Counted from the stretch's first letter, positions 1 to 8,311 are shown. The stretch: 28,517 bases of DNA from RGIG3009 sp045590855 (GCA_045590855.1 JAZNRV010000080.1:1-28517); one strand, 5' to 3'. Numbers and translations are program-made. Notes: generated from the letters alone by a model not told the origin.

Positions 1-8
1 GACTTTTC

Positions 9-119
9 CTACTTACCTTCTTCAGACCACCGCGTGAAAGTGGGTTCTGACTTTTTTGCGGAAATCATAAAACCGAGCAACGTAATAGGTCGATTAAAAA
101 TGTATCGCCTATCTTCCAT
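9..119 (-). CDS. Possible small protein, 36 aa
   Basis: An ATG frame on the minus strand encodes a 36-residue peptide beginning MEDRRYIFNR and ending in a charged tail (WSEEGK). An AGGGTGAT stretch lies just upstream and could be a ribosome binding site. I recognise no family. The frame overlaps a plus-strand hairpin (about 21-50, followed by CTTTTTT), so it could equally be chance. It starts about 40 bases past the stop of the frame at 157-312 on the same strand, so the two might be consecutive pieces of one decayed or miniature operon. Confidence 0.2.
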   Translation of the reverse strand: MEDRRYIFNRPITLLGFMISAKKSEPTFTRWSEEGK

Positions 120-156
120 ATATCACCCTGTCCGTTGCCGTAACAGTGATAGCTCT

Positions 157-312
157 TTAATTCCGTATTTCCACTTCTTCGATCCTACGGATAATCAGCC
201 TTAGAGCATCGGCTGATAAAGTTTGACCTAACTTCGAAGGGTCCTCTGCTAGTGATTTACAGCCTGTCGCAGAACTCAGACTACAGGAATCGGCACCAAA
301 CCTTTGATGCAA
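157..312 (-). CDS. Possible small or remnant protein, about 51 aa
   Basis: The minus strand is open from a TTG at 312 to a TAA at 157. The last thirty or so residues look protein-like, with SLAEDPSKLGQTLSADALR leading into a basic/acidic helix that ends RRIEEVEIRN. There is no ATG, no clear ribosome binding site, and a stop codon directly upstream. It may therefore be the C-terminal tail of a broken gene rather than a complete one. I do not recognise the family. Confidence 0.2.
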   Translation of the reverse strand: MHQRFGADSCSLSSATGCKSLAEDPSKLGQTLSADALRLIIRRIEEVEIRN

Positions 313-421
313 CTAACTTACCATTTAAAATACAATCATTTTGAACCACCTTCCTTTATGCGTTTATTTTGAACCCGTCACTTAGCGGAGAACAAAACAT
401 AAAAGAAGGCAAAAAGATAAC

Positions 422-452
422 AAAAAAGCACCTAACCCTCAAGGTTAAGTGC
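422..452 (-). terminator. Intrinsic terminator, minus strand
   Basis: Arms 428-437 and 443-452 pair nine of ten bases around a short loop. On the minus strand the hairpin is followed by six T residues (422-427). It lies downstream of the minus-strand XRE gene at 664-897 and would end its transcript. Confidence 0.55.
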
Positions 453-663
453 TAACTTGCAGTCCTTTTGCCTTTGCCCTATACGCAGGAGCAAAGCATA
501 ACAAACAAGTGCAATTAACCCTTTGGGAACATTGCATTTTTCGTTATCTTTTAAAAACACTCCTGCTTTATTTTAAATGTAGCATAGTCAGTTTAACACG
601 CGGATTTTTTATCGTCAATAGATTTGCCCGATGTATTGTTTGACAAACGATGCCCCGGAACTT

Positions 664-897
664 TTACTGGGTAATATTTAAAAAATCCCATATTGTGCAG
701 TCAAAATATGCCGCAATTTCAAATAAGGCTATAACTGATGGATCAATCCTTCGGTTGACAATATCGTAGATATATCCCGGTGATTTACCAAGCTTAATGC
801 TTAATCCTCGGTAGGTCATATTACGCTCAGCCAAGATTTTGTCCAACTTTTGTTGGAACGCATACCAATAATTTTCATACTCTGTTCTGTTTAACAT
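664..897 (-). CDS. Small XRE-family helix-turn-helix regulator, 77 aa
   Basis: This is a single-domain Cro/C1-type DNA-binding protein of 77 residues. The helix-turn-helix spans about residues 15-70, with the pattern LDKILAERNMTYRGLSIKLGKSPGYIYDIVN typical of XRE repressors (shown in part: MTYRGLSIKLGKSPGYIYD). It has no sensor or dimerisation extension. The start has AGAGG about 8 bases upstream. The gene diverges from hsdR, so the two promoters share about 220 bases, and control of the restriction operon is plausible, much as controller proteins act in other restriction-modification loci. That role is inferred from position only. Its own leader carries a terminator-like hairpin (918-950). 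Confidence 0.85.
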   Translation of the reverse strand: MLNRTEYENYWYAFQQKLDKILAERNMTYRGLSIKLGKSPGYIYDIVNRRIDPSVIALFEIAAYFDCTIWDFLNITQ

Positions 898-917
898 AGA
901 AAAAACCTCTTTTACAC

Positions 918-950
918 AAAAAAATAAGAGCCGCGACCACCGCGACTCTT
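918..950 (-). terminator. Terminator-like hairpin in the leader of the XRE gene
   Basis: Arms 926-935 and 941-950 pair nine of ten bases around a 5-base loop, and on the minus strand seven T residues follow (918-924). The hairpin ends about 20 bases before the XRE start codon and begins almost at the transcription start predicted from the promoter at 959-987. It could attenuate the XRE gene, or stop antisense transcripts leaving the hsdR region. Confidence 0.5.
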
Positions 951-958
951 TGGCATAA

Positions 959-987
959 ATGTAAAAAAGGTATTATTTGCATTTCAA
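959..987 (-). promoter_or_regulatory. Possible sigma-A promoter of the XRE gene
   Basis: On the minus strand TTGAAA (982-987) and TTACAT (959-964) are separated by 17 bases. The -10 is weak (four of six matches), so this is tentative. Confidence 0.35.
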
Positions 988-1044
988 GAAAACATTAATT
1001 TTCCCCTTATAACGATAGAATGGTAGCTAAAAGCCCATATATTA

Positions 1045-1073
1045 TTGCTTTTTTCGACGCTTTGCTGTATAAT
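1045..1073 (+). promoter_or_regulatory. Sigma-A-type promoter of hsdRMS
   Basis: TTGCTT (1045-1050) and a perfect TATAAT (1068-1073) are separated by 17 bases. The leader is about 37 bases and holds two purine blocks. AAAGGAG (1102-1107), 9 bases before the ATG, is well placed for initiation. GGAGGG touches the ATG and is too close to act. Confidence 0.7.
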
Positions 1074-1116
1074 ATTAAATTAAGATATTATAAAATTAAG
1101 GAAAGGAGTCGGAGGG

Positions 1117-4100
1117 ATGAAATCAAACTTTGAATTTTTAAGCGAATATTGGCACGATTTAGCTGAAATCGGTGCCGTTGCAGAAAATTACCTGTATTCC
1201 GATCCCAACTCCTGCGTAATTAAACTCGGTATGTTCGGTGAGCAACTGGTATTGGACATTTTTTCGTTTGAAAGCCTCGACCAGCCCATTGCCGATAACA
1301 CCCACGCTAACCGTATTATTATCCTTCAGCAGCAGGGCCTGTTAACGCAACAGATCAGCGATATCCTGTATGCCTTGCGCAAGGCCAGAAACAACGCCGT
1401 ACATAATAACGCTTCCTCGGTGGATGATGCCAAGACCTTGCTTGAAATGGCATTTAACCTTGCAGCTTGGTTTATGGAAGTTTACGGCGAATGGGATTTT
1501 AAGGCGCCGACCTTTGTTATGCCCGAGGAAAAGGCAATCCCCGATTATGAAGCCATTATCAAAGAACAGGAAGAACGTATTGCCGCTTTGACGGCTCAAG
1601 TTAATACCCCCGTTAAGACTGCCGCTTCCGAAAAGAGCAAAAAGGAACGTGCCGAGAAAGCGGAAACCGTTTCGGAAAGTATGGATCTTTCCGAGGCGCA
1701 GACCCGCTATCTTATTGATGAACAGCTCCGCCGCTTTGGTTGGGAAACTGATACAAACGAATACCGCTACTCCAAAGGCACCCGTCCCCAAAAGGGCAGA
1801 AACCTTGCCATTGCCGAGTGGCCCACCGATACCGCAGACGGACGCACCGGCTATGCCGATTATGCCCTGTTTGTCGGTCTTAAACTCGTGGCAATCGTAG
1901 AAGCCAAGAAAGCCGCAACCGATATCCCCGGTGTGCTGGATTTTCAGTGCAAGGCATACGCAAAGCATATTAAATCTGCCCATAAGGAATACGTTATCAA
2001 TCATTGGGGCTCGTATAAGGTTCCCTTTATCTTCGCCACCAACGGCAGAAAATATCTGAAACAGATTGAAACGAAATCCGGCATCTGGTTCCAGGATCTC
2101 CGTATCCGTTCCAACGCTCCCAAAGCCCTGCAGGGCTGGATCAGTCCCCAGGGCATTATGGAAATGCTGGACAAAGACATTGAAGCGGCTAACGATACCC
2201 TGCGCAGCACTCCCTACGACCTGTTGCGTGATCCCGATGGTCTTAATCTGCGTAAATATCAGATCCGTGCTATCGAGGCCGCCGAAAACGCCATTATGAA
2301 AGGTCAGCAATCCGTGCTGCTTTCGATGGCTACCGGCACCGGCAAAACCCGTACCATTCTCGGCCTTATCTACCGCCTTATCAAAGCCAAACGCTTTAAG
2401 CGTGTTCTGTTCCTTGTTGACCGTATTTCTCTCGGTGAACAGGCGGAGGATGTATGCCGTGAGGTAAAGATCGAGGACCTAATGACCCTTGATAATATAT
2501 TCACCGTCAAAGGCCTTACCGAAAAGGAAATTGACCGTGAAACCAAGATACATATTTCAACGGTGCAGAGCCTTGTTGCCCGCGTATTCTCCCCCGAAAG
2601 CGATGACCTGCTCTCCGTTACCGCCTATGATTTAATTGTAGTTGACGAAGCACACCGTGGCTATATCCTCGACCGTGATATGAGCGACAGCGAAATGCTC
2701 TATCGCAATCAGGCGGAATATATCAGCCGCTACCGTGCCGTCATTGACTATTTCGATGCCGTCAAGGTGGCTCTTACCGCCACGCCCGCATTGCATACGA
2801 CTGAAATTTTCGGCAAGCCCGTATTCAATTACAGCTACCGAGAAGCCGTTGTGGACGGCTATCTCATCGACCACGATGCACCCCATAACATCCGCACGAA
2901 ACTGCGTGTAGAGGGTATCAAATACGATAAGGGCGAACAGCTTGCTATCTATGACCCCGTAACCGGCGACGTGGTAAACAGTGATGAACTGGAAGACGAA
3001 ATGAAGTTTGAAATTGACACCTTCAATCGTCAGGTCATCACCGAAAACTTTAACCGCACCGTTTTAAACGAAATCGCTTGGGACTTAAATCCCGACGGCT
3101 TGGGTAAAACGCTGATTTATGCCGTCAACGATAACCACGCCAATATGATCGTGGCAATCCTCAAAGAGATCTATGCCGCAGGCGGCGTGGATACCGACGT
3201 GGTAATGAAAATCACAGGAAAATTAGCAGACGGCAATAAAAAACAGATCTCCGAGGCAATCAAGCGTTTTAAGAACGAAGCCTACCCGAAGATTGTCGTT
3301 ACCGTTGATTTGCTGGCAACGGGTATTGACGTGCCCGAAATTACCAACCTTGTCTTTATGCGCCGCATTAAATCCCGTATCCTCTTTGAGCAAATGCTGG
3401 GCCGCGCGACCAGACCTTGCCCTGCAATCTTCAAATCCCACTTTGAGATTTATGACCCTGTGGGCGTGTATGAATCCTTGCAGGACGTCAGCACAATGAA
3501 ACCCATTGTTGTCAATCCCAGCGTTTCCTTTGATAACCTGCTGGACGGCTTGCAGGCAGCCGAGAGCGAGGAGCAGTTAGCTTATCAAATCAGCCAGATC
3601 GTTGCCAAGCTCCACCGCCGTCAGCGGAATATGCCCGATAGCATTATTGAGCAGTTTAAGTATTTTGCAGGCGGCAAAGAGCCCAAGGAATACGCACAGT
3701 TTATCACCGGCAGTAAGATTTCCGATGCCAAGAAAGCCCTGCTTTCCTGCAAGGATGCCTTTACTATGCTGGATCGTGACCATACGCCCCGTGTGAAACG
3801 CCCGGTGGTCATCGACCATCATCCCGATGAGCTGGTTGAGCGCACCCGTGGCTATGGCGACAGCCAACGCCCCGAGGACTATCTGGAAGCCTTTAAGCAG
3901 TTTATCACCCAAAATATGAATAAGATCGCGGCGCTGAATATCGTCTGCACCAAGCCTGCCGAGCTGACAAGAGAAAGTCTCAAAGGTCTTAAATTAGAGC
4001 TTGACCGCCACGACTTTAACGAACAACAATTAAATACCGCTTGGAACGCTATGACCAATCAGGACATCGTTGCCGATATCATTGCCTTTATTCGTCAGCA

Positions 4101-4383
4101 GGCGTTGGGCTCCGCCCTGATCAGCCACGATACCCGTGTCAAGAATGCCTTTGCCAAGCTGAAGCTAAACCACAGCTTTAATAATACCCAGCTGGAATGG
4201 CTCAGACGCATTGAACGGGTGCTCTTGGAAGAAACCGTGCTGGACGACCAGATATTTGAAATGGGTGCCTTCAAAAATGCCGGCGGCTTTTTGATCATTG
4301 ACCGTCGCTTTGGCGGAAAGCTGCGGGACATTATTACCGAGCTGAACACTTATCTATACGAAGATGGAGCTAAAACCGCATGA
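1117..4383 (+). CDS. hsdR: Type I restriction enzyme, R (motor and nuclease) subunit
   Basis: HsdR is the ATP-driven DNA translocase and endonuclease of a type I restriction-modification complex. It reels in unmodified DNA and cuts far from the recognition site. The 1088 residues run as follows. An N-terminal DUF4145-like helical region (about 1-130) is followed by a short charged linker. The HSDR_N nuclease domain has a PD-(D/E)xK pattern (D248, then E262-A-K264). A superfamily 2 helicase has Walker A ATGTGKT (405-411), DEAH (510-513), TATP (554-557) and motif VI QMLGRATRP (from 759). The C-terminal part resembles EcoEI-type R subunits and presumably docks on HsdM/HsdS. All core motifs are intact, so the enzyme looks active. 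The stop overlaps the hsdM start by four bases (ATGA), indicating translational coupling. The order R-M-S is one of the usual layouts. Confidence 0.96.
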   Translation: MKSNFEFLSEYWHDLAEIGAVAENYLYSDPNSCVIKLGMFGEQLVLDIFSFESLDQPIADNTHANRIIILQQQGLLTQQISDILYALRKARNNAVHNNASSVDDAKTLLEMAFNLAAWFMEVYGEWDFKAPTFVMPEEKAIPDYEAIIKEQEERIAALTAQVNTPVKTAASEKSKKERAEKAETVSESMDLSEAQTRYLIDEQLRRFGWETDTNEYRYSKGTRPQKGRNLAIAEWPTDTADGRTGYADYALFVGLKLVAIVEAKKAATDIPGVLDFQCKAYAKHIKSAHKEYVINHWGSYKVPFIFATNGRKYLKQIETKSGIWFQDLRIRSNAPKALQGWISPQGIMEMLDKDIEAANDTLRSTPYDLLRDPDGLNLRKYQIRAIEAAENAIMKGQQSVLLSMATGTGKTRTILGLIYRLIKAKRFKRVLFLVDRISLGEQAEDVCREVKIEDLMTLDNIFTVKGLTEKEIDRETKIHISTVQSLVARVFSPESDDLLSVTAYDLIVVDEAHRGYILDRDMSDSEMLYRNQAEYISRYRAVIDYFDAVKVALTATPALHTTEIFGKPVFNYSYREAVVDGYLIDHDAPHNIRTKLRVEGIKYDKGEQLAIYDPVTGDVVNSDELEDEMKFEIDTFNRQVITENFNRTVLNEIAWDLNPDGLGKTLIYAVNDNHANMIVAILKEIYAAGGVDTDVVMKITGKLADGNKKQISEAIKRFKNEAYPKIVVTVDLLATGIDVPEITNLVFMRRIKSRILFEQMLGRATRPCPAIFKSHFEIYDPVGVYESLQDVSTMKPIVVNPSVSFDNLLDGLQAAESEEQLAYQISQIVAKLHRRQRNMPDSIIEQFKYFAGGKEPKEYAQFITGSKISDAKKALLSCKDAFTMLDRDHTPRVKRPVVIDHHPDELVERTRGYGDSQRPEDYLEAFKQFITQNMNKIAALNIVCTKPAELTRESLKGLKLELDRHDFNEQQLNTAWNAMTNQDIVADIIAFIRQQALGSALISHDTRVKNAFAKLKLNHSFNNTQLEWLRRIERVLLEETVLDDQIFEMGAFKNAGGFLIIDRRFGGKLRDIITELNTYLYEDGAKTA

Positions 4384-5801
4384 ACAATCAAGAAATCGTT
4401 GCAAAACTTTGGAATCTCTGCAACGTGCTGCGTGACGATGGCATTACCTATCAGCAGTACGTGACCGAGCTTACCTATATCCTGTTTTTGAAAATGTGCA
4501 AGGAGACCGGCACCGAGGGCACCATCCCCGAGGATTACCGTTGGGACAAGCTCGTTTCCAAGCAGGGCATTGAACTGAAAACATTTTATAAAAAACTCTT
4601 GGAACACCTCGGCACCAAATGCCACGGGCGTGTTCGGGAGATCTATCAGGGCGCGCAGACCAACATTGCCGAGCCCAAAAACCTCGAAAAGATCATCGTT
4701 ACCATCGACCAATTTGATTGGTACTCCGCCAAGGAAGAGGGCTTAGGCAATCTCTATGAAGGTCTCTTGGAAAAGAACGCTACTGAAAAGAAATCCGGCG
4801 CGGGACAGTATTTTACGCCCCGTGTGCTTATCGACGTGATGACAAGGCTCATAGCCCCTCAGCCCGGCGAAAAGTGTAACGACCCCGCCTGCGGCACCTT
4901 CGGCTTTATGATCGCCGCCGACCAATACGTAAAAGATCATACCGATAATCTCTTTGACCTTTCCATTGACGAGCAGGAGTTTCAGCGTACTGCCGCCTTT
5001 ACCGGCTGTGAATTGGTACACGATACCCACCGCCTTGCGCTGATGAACGCTATGCTGCACGATATTAGCGGAGCTATCTATTTAGGCGACACCCTTTCCA
5101 ACGAGGGTAAGCAGTTAAACGGCTATGACGTGGTACTCACCAATCCGCCCTTCGGAACCAAAAAAGGCGGCGAACGTGCCACCCGTGATGACTTTACCTA
5201 TCCAACCAGCAATAAGCAGTTGAACTTCCTGCAGCATATCTACCGTAGCTTAAAGGCGGACGGAAAAGCCCGTGCCGCCGTGGTTTTGCCGGATAACGTG
5301 CTGTTTGCCGACGGTGACGGCACTAAAATTCGTCACGACCTGATGGAGAAATGCAATCTGCATACCGTGCTCCGTCTGCCCACCGGCATTTTTTATGCCC
5401 AGGGCGTGAAGACCAACGTATTATTCTTCACCCGTGGCGAACAGGACAGAGGCAACACCCAAGAGGTGTGGTTTTATGACCTGCGCACCAATATGCCGTC
5501 CTTTGGTAAAACAACACCTTTAACGGTGGAGCATTTTGCCGACTTTGAAAAGGCATATACCGCCGATGACCGTCGTGCTGTGCAGGATGAACGGTGGAGT
5601 GTATTCACCCGCGTCGAGATTGAAGATAAAGGAGATACCCTCGATCTCGGTCTTATCCGTGACGATTCCGTGCTGGACTATACCGACCTGCCCGATCCTA
5701 TTGAGAGCTGTGATGACGTGATTGCTCTCCTTGAGGAGTCTCTGGGACTGATGCAGGGTGTTTCCGCCAAGCTCCGTAAACTGAAAGCGGAGGGTGAATA
5801 A
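4380..5801 (+). CDS. hsdM: Type I restriction-modification DNA methyltransferase, M subunit
   Basis: HsdM transfers a methyl group from S-adenosylmethionine to adenine N6 within the site chosen by HsdS, protecting host DNA. It forms part of both the modification and the restriction complexes. The protein has 473 residues: an HsdM_N helical domain (about 5-130), then the N6-adenine methyltransferase fold. SAM-binding motif I is DPACGTFGFM (from D168) and catalytic motif IV is NPPF (255-258). The usual second glycine of motif I is F here, a variant I believe occurs in other HsdM proteins and do not regard as inactivating. The length is normal. The gene overlaps hsdR by 4 bases and hsdS by one (TAATG), so all three subunits should be made in linked amounts. 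Confidence 0.96.
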   Translation: MNNQEIVAKLWNLCNVLRDDGITYQQYVTELTYILFLKMCKETGTEGTIPEDYRWDKLVSKQGIELKTFYKKLLEHLGTKCHGRVREIYQGAQTNIAEPKNLEKIIVTIDQFDWYSAKEEGLGNLYEGLLEKNATEKKSGAGQYFTPRVLIDVMTRLIAPQPGEKCNDPACGTFGFMIAADQYVKDHTDNLFDLSIDEQEFQRTAAFTGCELVHDTHRLALMNAMLHDISGAIYLGDTLSNEGKQLNGYDVVLTNPPFGTKKGGERATRDDFTYPTSNKQLNFLQHIYRSLKADGKARAAVVLPDNVLFADGDGTKIRHDLMEKCNLHTVLRLPTGIFYAQGVKTNVLFFTRGEQDRGNTQEVWFYDLRTNMPSFGKTTPLTVEHFADFEKAYTADDRRAVQDERWSVFTRVEIEDKGDTLDLGLIRDDSVLDYTDLPDPIESCDDVIALLEESLGLMQGVSAKLRKLKAEGE

Positions 5802-7192
5802 TGGCAGCAAAGAAAACCACAGCCCTGACCGCCGGGGAACGCTTGGAAAAAGCCCTTGTCCCTGCCGCTGAGCAACCATACGAAGTGCCAGAGAATTGGT
5901 GTTGGACGAAAATTGGTACAGTTGCTAATCTTTACAGGGGCGTTTCTTACAAAAAACATGAAGGACACTCCAAAAAAGGAAAAGATGATTGTCTTGTAAT
6001 GCGCGGAGGTAATATAAAAGAAGGCGAAATAGACATTAGTGCTGAGAATATTTATATTAGTAAGGAACTTATAACAGACGAACAGTATATAAAAAAACAC
6101 GATATCATTATCGTAACTTCTACGGGTAGTACAAAAGTTATAGGTCGAGCTGGCATTTCTTTCGCCGATTACGACGACGTTGCTTTTGGCGCATTTCTCA
6201 CATTGGTTCGACCTGTTGAAGCTGTGCACAAGCCATATGTGTCTTACTATTTTCAAGGCGAAATGTACCGTAATCGCATGCGGCAACTTGCGAGTGGTGT
6301 AAACATTAATAATATTCGAAATGAATATATCACTGATACTCCTATCCCATTAGCCCCTCTTGCCGAACAGAAAAGGATTGTAGCCACTATTGAAGGGCTG
6401 TTTGCTGATCTCGACAGAGCAACCGAGAATGCGGAGAGGATAGTCAAACAGCACGACGAGCGCCGTGCAAATCTTTTGCACAGCGCCATTACAGGCGAGT
6501 TGACCGAAATGTGGCGACAAGCGCATGGAGTTGGCATCGATGACTGGACATCGTCATCCATTGACGGTCTTTGTTATTCGCTTAAATATGGAACGGCGAA
6601 GAAGTCCAAAAATTCCGGCCCAGTTGTCGTTCTTCGTATGGGAAATATGCAAGAGGGCGAAATTGACTGGACAGACTTGGCATATACAGACGATGCAGAT
6701 GATATTGCTAAATATCATCTTGAACCCGGCGACGTGTTATTCAATCGAACTAACAGCGCAACTCACGTCGGAAAAACATCCATATACCGTGGTGAATATC
6801 CGGCAATTTATGCGGGCTATTTAATTAAATTGGATTACGACCATTCACGTGTGATTGGAAATTATTTGACCTATGCGCTTAATACTCCAACAGCAAGAGA
6901 ATACTGTCAATCAGTTAAAACTGACGGTGTTAATCAGTCCAATATAAATGCGCGCAAGATTGGAGCATTTACGATCCCTCTACCTTCGATAGAAGAACAG
7001 GCCGAAATCATCCGCATTCTCGATGAATTGCTTGCCGATGAACAGCGGATCAAGGAAGCGGCGGAAGAAACCCTTGCAAAGATCGACCTTATGAAAAAGT
7101 CTATCCTTGCCGATGCCTTCCGAGGAAAGCTGGGAACAAACGACCCAAGTGACCAACCCGCAACCGAACTACTAAAACAAATATTGGCATAA
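5801..7192 (+). CDS. hsdS: Type I restriction-modification specificity subunit
   Basis: HsdS reads the bipartite DNA target and holds the M and R subunits. Its 463 residues show the classic two-half layout. Target-recognition domain 1 spans about 30-183, the central conserved region about 184-240 (contains PLAEQKRIVATIEGLFADLD), target-recognition domain 2 about 248-400, and the distal conserved helix about 400-450 (contains IEEQAEIIRILDELLADEQR). Both halves are full length, so a normal split recognition site is expected, but its sequence cannot be read from the protein by eye. The recognition domains are visibly richer in A/T and in different codons than the conserved helices and the neighbouring hsdM, the usual mark of domain exchange between alleles. 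I see no inverted hsdS copy in the window, so there is no sign of phase-variable shuffling. Confidence 0.95.
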   Translation: MAAKKTTALTAGERLEKALVPAAEQPYEVPENWCWTKIGTVANLYRGVSYKKHEGHSKKGKDDCLVMRGGNIKEGEIDISAENIYISKELITDEQYIKKHDIIIVTSTGSTKVIGRAGISFADYDDVAFGAFLTLVRPVEAVHKPYVSYYFQGEMYRNRMRQLASGVNINNIRNEYITDTPIPLAPLAEQKRIVATIEGLFADLDRATENAERIVKQHDERRANLLHSAITGELTEMWRQAHGVGIDDWTSSSIDGLCYSLKYGTAKKSKNSGPVVVLRMGNMQEGEIDWTDLAYTDDADDIAKYHLEPGDVLFNRTNSATHVGKTSIYRGEYPAIYAGYLIKLDYDHSRVIGNYLTYALNTPTAREYCQSVKTDGVNQSNINARKIGAFTIPLPSIEEQAEIIRILDELLADEQRIKEAAEETLAKIDLMKKSILADAFRGKLGTNDPSDQPATELLKQILA

Positions 7193-7195
7193 CAA

Positions 7196-7232
7196 AAAGC
7201 AACCGTATCACCCGATGCGGTTGCTTTGCTTT
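7196..7232. terminator. Bidirectional terminator between hsdS and the SLOG gene
   Basis: Ten-base arms (7196-7205 and 7218-7227; AAAGCAACCG/CGGTTGCTTT) pair perfectly around a 12-base loop. T-rich sequence follows on the plus strand (GCTTTTTA) and on the minus strand (TTTTTG). It sits between the convergent stops of hsdS and the SLOG gene. Confidence 0.75.
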
Positions 7233-7727
7233 TTAGTAGGATGAATCTGAATCCTTAGCCAGATTGATAATCTTTTTATTCTGCTCCATGGCATATTTCA
7301 CGGTTTGCCATGCACCGCCCTCCTTGCGCTCAATATAGCAGATAACAAGGTCGGCTCTATCCACCATTTCACGGTTGCGGATCTGTATGGCGGCCTTTGG
7401 GTGCGCTTTGGATGCGGCGTAGGATATTTCCACGTCGGTATAGTAATCGTGGTAGTATTCTTCATTATTCAAATACTCCGCTGTTGGGTACGGCAGCACT
7501 AATACAAGGGCGCTGTTATCATCCCTAAACTTCTTCCGTACACGAAGCACTGAGGATGAAACACACTGGTCAAACTCGCCGTTACGTCCAACAACAAAAT
7601 CCACATATTCTTTTTCGTTAATAAGCTTCCGTATCTGCTCTTCAAGCAATTCTTCCACCTTAAACGGATTATCTATATACCTATGCCCGAAAAAAGCAAC
7701 CGTAAAAATATCCAACACACCATTCAA
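7233..7727 (-). CDS. Stand-alone SLOG/Rossmann-fold protein, 164 aa
   Basis: This is a small single-domain Rossmann-like protein that I place in the SLOG (SMF/DprA-LOG) superfamily near the DUF1273/YpsA-like group. Visible hallmarks are an N-terminal strand ending AFFGHRYI (about residues 10-17), the glycine turn FVVGRNGEFD (about 44-53), and a C-terminal strand and acidic loop ADLVICYIERKEGGAW (about 128-143). SLOG domains bind nucleotides or nucleotide-derived ligands, and related domains act as signal sensors in some anti-phage systems. No effector domain is fused here. The frame starts at a TTG (7725-7727), for which the AAAGG upstream is too close. A GTG three codons in (7716-7718) may be the real start. 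It diverges from the XRE gene at 7843. Function unknown. Confidence 0.7.
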   Translation of the reverse strand: MNGVLDIFTVAFFGHRYIDNPFKVEELLEEQIRKLINEKEYVDFVVGRNGEFDQCVSSSVLRVRKKFRDDNSALVLVLPYPTAEYLNNEEYYHDYYTDVEISYAASKAHPKAAIQIRNREMVDRADLVICYIERKEGGAWQTVKYAMEQNKKIINLAKDSDSSY

Positions 7728-7842
7728 TACCTTTCAACTTGATTATAGTATACAGTTTAACATAACGGCATATACATTACAAGTCTTGGGTATAAAACCA
7801 TTAAGTTTAGCGGTAAAATAAGTTTAGAAAGGTGGTGAGGCT

Positions 7843-8154
7843 ATGGATACGCATAAAAGACTTCGTCAGCTGTTAGATGAACGCGGATGGACGGAGTACC
7901 GATTATCAAAAGAATGTGGTTTATCCGAATCTACTCTTGCTAACATTTTTCGTAGAAACACCTTGCCTTCAATCAGCACGTTAGAGGCAATTTGTGCCGG
8001 CTTCGGTATTACGATATCTCAATTCTTTGCCGATGGGGATATGGTCGAAATGACTCCCGAAATCAAAGAGCTCTTTGACTCTTGGGTTAGCCTCACAGCC
8101 GAGCAGAAAAAAGCGGTCATGCAGATGATCCGCACGCTTAATTCCAATAAGTAA
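7843..8154 (+). CDS. XRE-family transcriptional regulator, 103 aa
   Basis: This is a Cro/C1-type repressor-like protein. The helix-turn-helix lies at about residues 5-62 (RLRQLLDERGWTEYRLSKE, then GLSESTLANIFRRNTLPS). It is followed by a short acidic and helical tail (about 68-100, ending AVMQMIRTLNSNK), a form common in Clostridia for small mobile-element or defence-locus regulators. The start has a strong AAAGGTGGTGAGG purine tract. It diverges from the SLOG gene across about 115 bases and has its own terminator, so it is probably not cotranscribed with the retron 160 bases further on. Control of SLOG, itself or the retron promoter is possible. The sequence does not decide. Confidence 0.85.
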   Translation: MDTHKRLRQLLDERGWTEYRLSKECGLSESTLANIFRRNTLPSISTLEAICAGFGITISQFFADGDMVEMTPEIKELFDSWVSLTAEQKKAVMQMIRTLNSNK

Positions 8155-8162
8155 ATAATAAT

Positions 8163-8188
8163 GAGGGGCTGTAAAAAACAGCCCCTTT
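8163..8188 (+). terminator. Intrinsic terminator after the XRE gene
   Basis: GGGGCTG (8165-8171) and CAGCCCC (8179-8185) form a strong stem around an A-rich loop, followed by TTTCATT. It separates the XRE gene from the retron operon. Confidence 0.75.
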
Positions 8189-8252
8189 CATTGTTCGTAA
8201 CAGTATCTTTCTATCCGTTTCCTTCACTTAACAGCTGTTGGCGCGATAATAA

Positions 8253-8281
8253 TTGATTTTTAAGTCACAAGATGGTATAAT
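8253..8281 (+). promoter_or_regulatory. Sigma-A-type promoter of the retron operon
   Basis: TTGATT (8253-8258) and a perfect TATAAT (8276-8281) are separated by 17 bases. The expected transcript start is near 8288, giving a leader of about 24 bases with AAGGAAG ahead of the first ATG. This is the only strong promoter I find for the five retron components. Confidence 0.8.
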
Positions 8282-8311
8282 ATTCCTGTAATTTACAAAA
8301 AGGAAGTTATT

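Larger units (their letters stand above)
1..663. other. Left flank without a convincing gene
   Basis: I see no confident gene here. The minus strand holds two short frames (157-312 and 9-119, listed separately), and at 310-360 a good ribosome-binding-like purine stretch (AAGGAAGGTGG) precedes an ATG that meets a stop after four codons. Hairpins lie at 428-452 (minus-strand terminator) and about 514-542 (TGCAAT/ATTGCA arms, then TTTTT on the plus strand). The 64-codon plus-strand frame at 449-643 has no ribosome binding site, overlaps these hairpins and looks spurious. The mix of small frames and terminators suggests a decayed mobile-element end, which is an inference only. Confidence 0.5.

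Noticed and set aside
21..57. Plus-strand terminator near the left edge (hairpin plus CTTTTTT)
   Set aside because: The stem needs a bulge and overlaps a possible small gene on the other strand, and no upstream gene is in view. The evidence is too thin to list as a feature.
449..643. 64-codon plus-strand frame in the left flank
   Set aside because: It has no ribosome binding site, overlaps two terminator hairpins and has no recognisable domain.
1342..2310. 322-codon minus-strand frame inside hsdR
   Set aside because: It is the shadow of hsdR, whose helicase and nuclease motifs are in the other strand. The frame has no domain or start site of its own.
4881..4910. HsdM motif I with F in place of G as evidence of an inactive enzyme
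   Set aside because: The rest of motif I and the NPPF motif are intact, and I believe this substitution occurs in other HsdM proteins.
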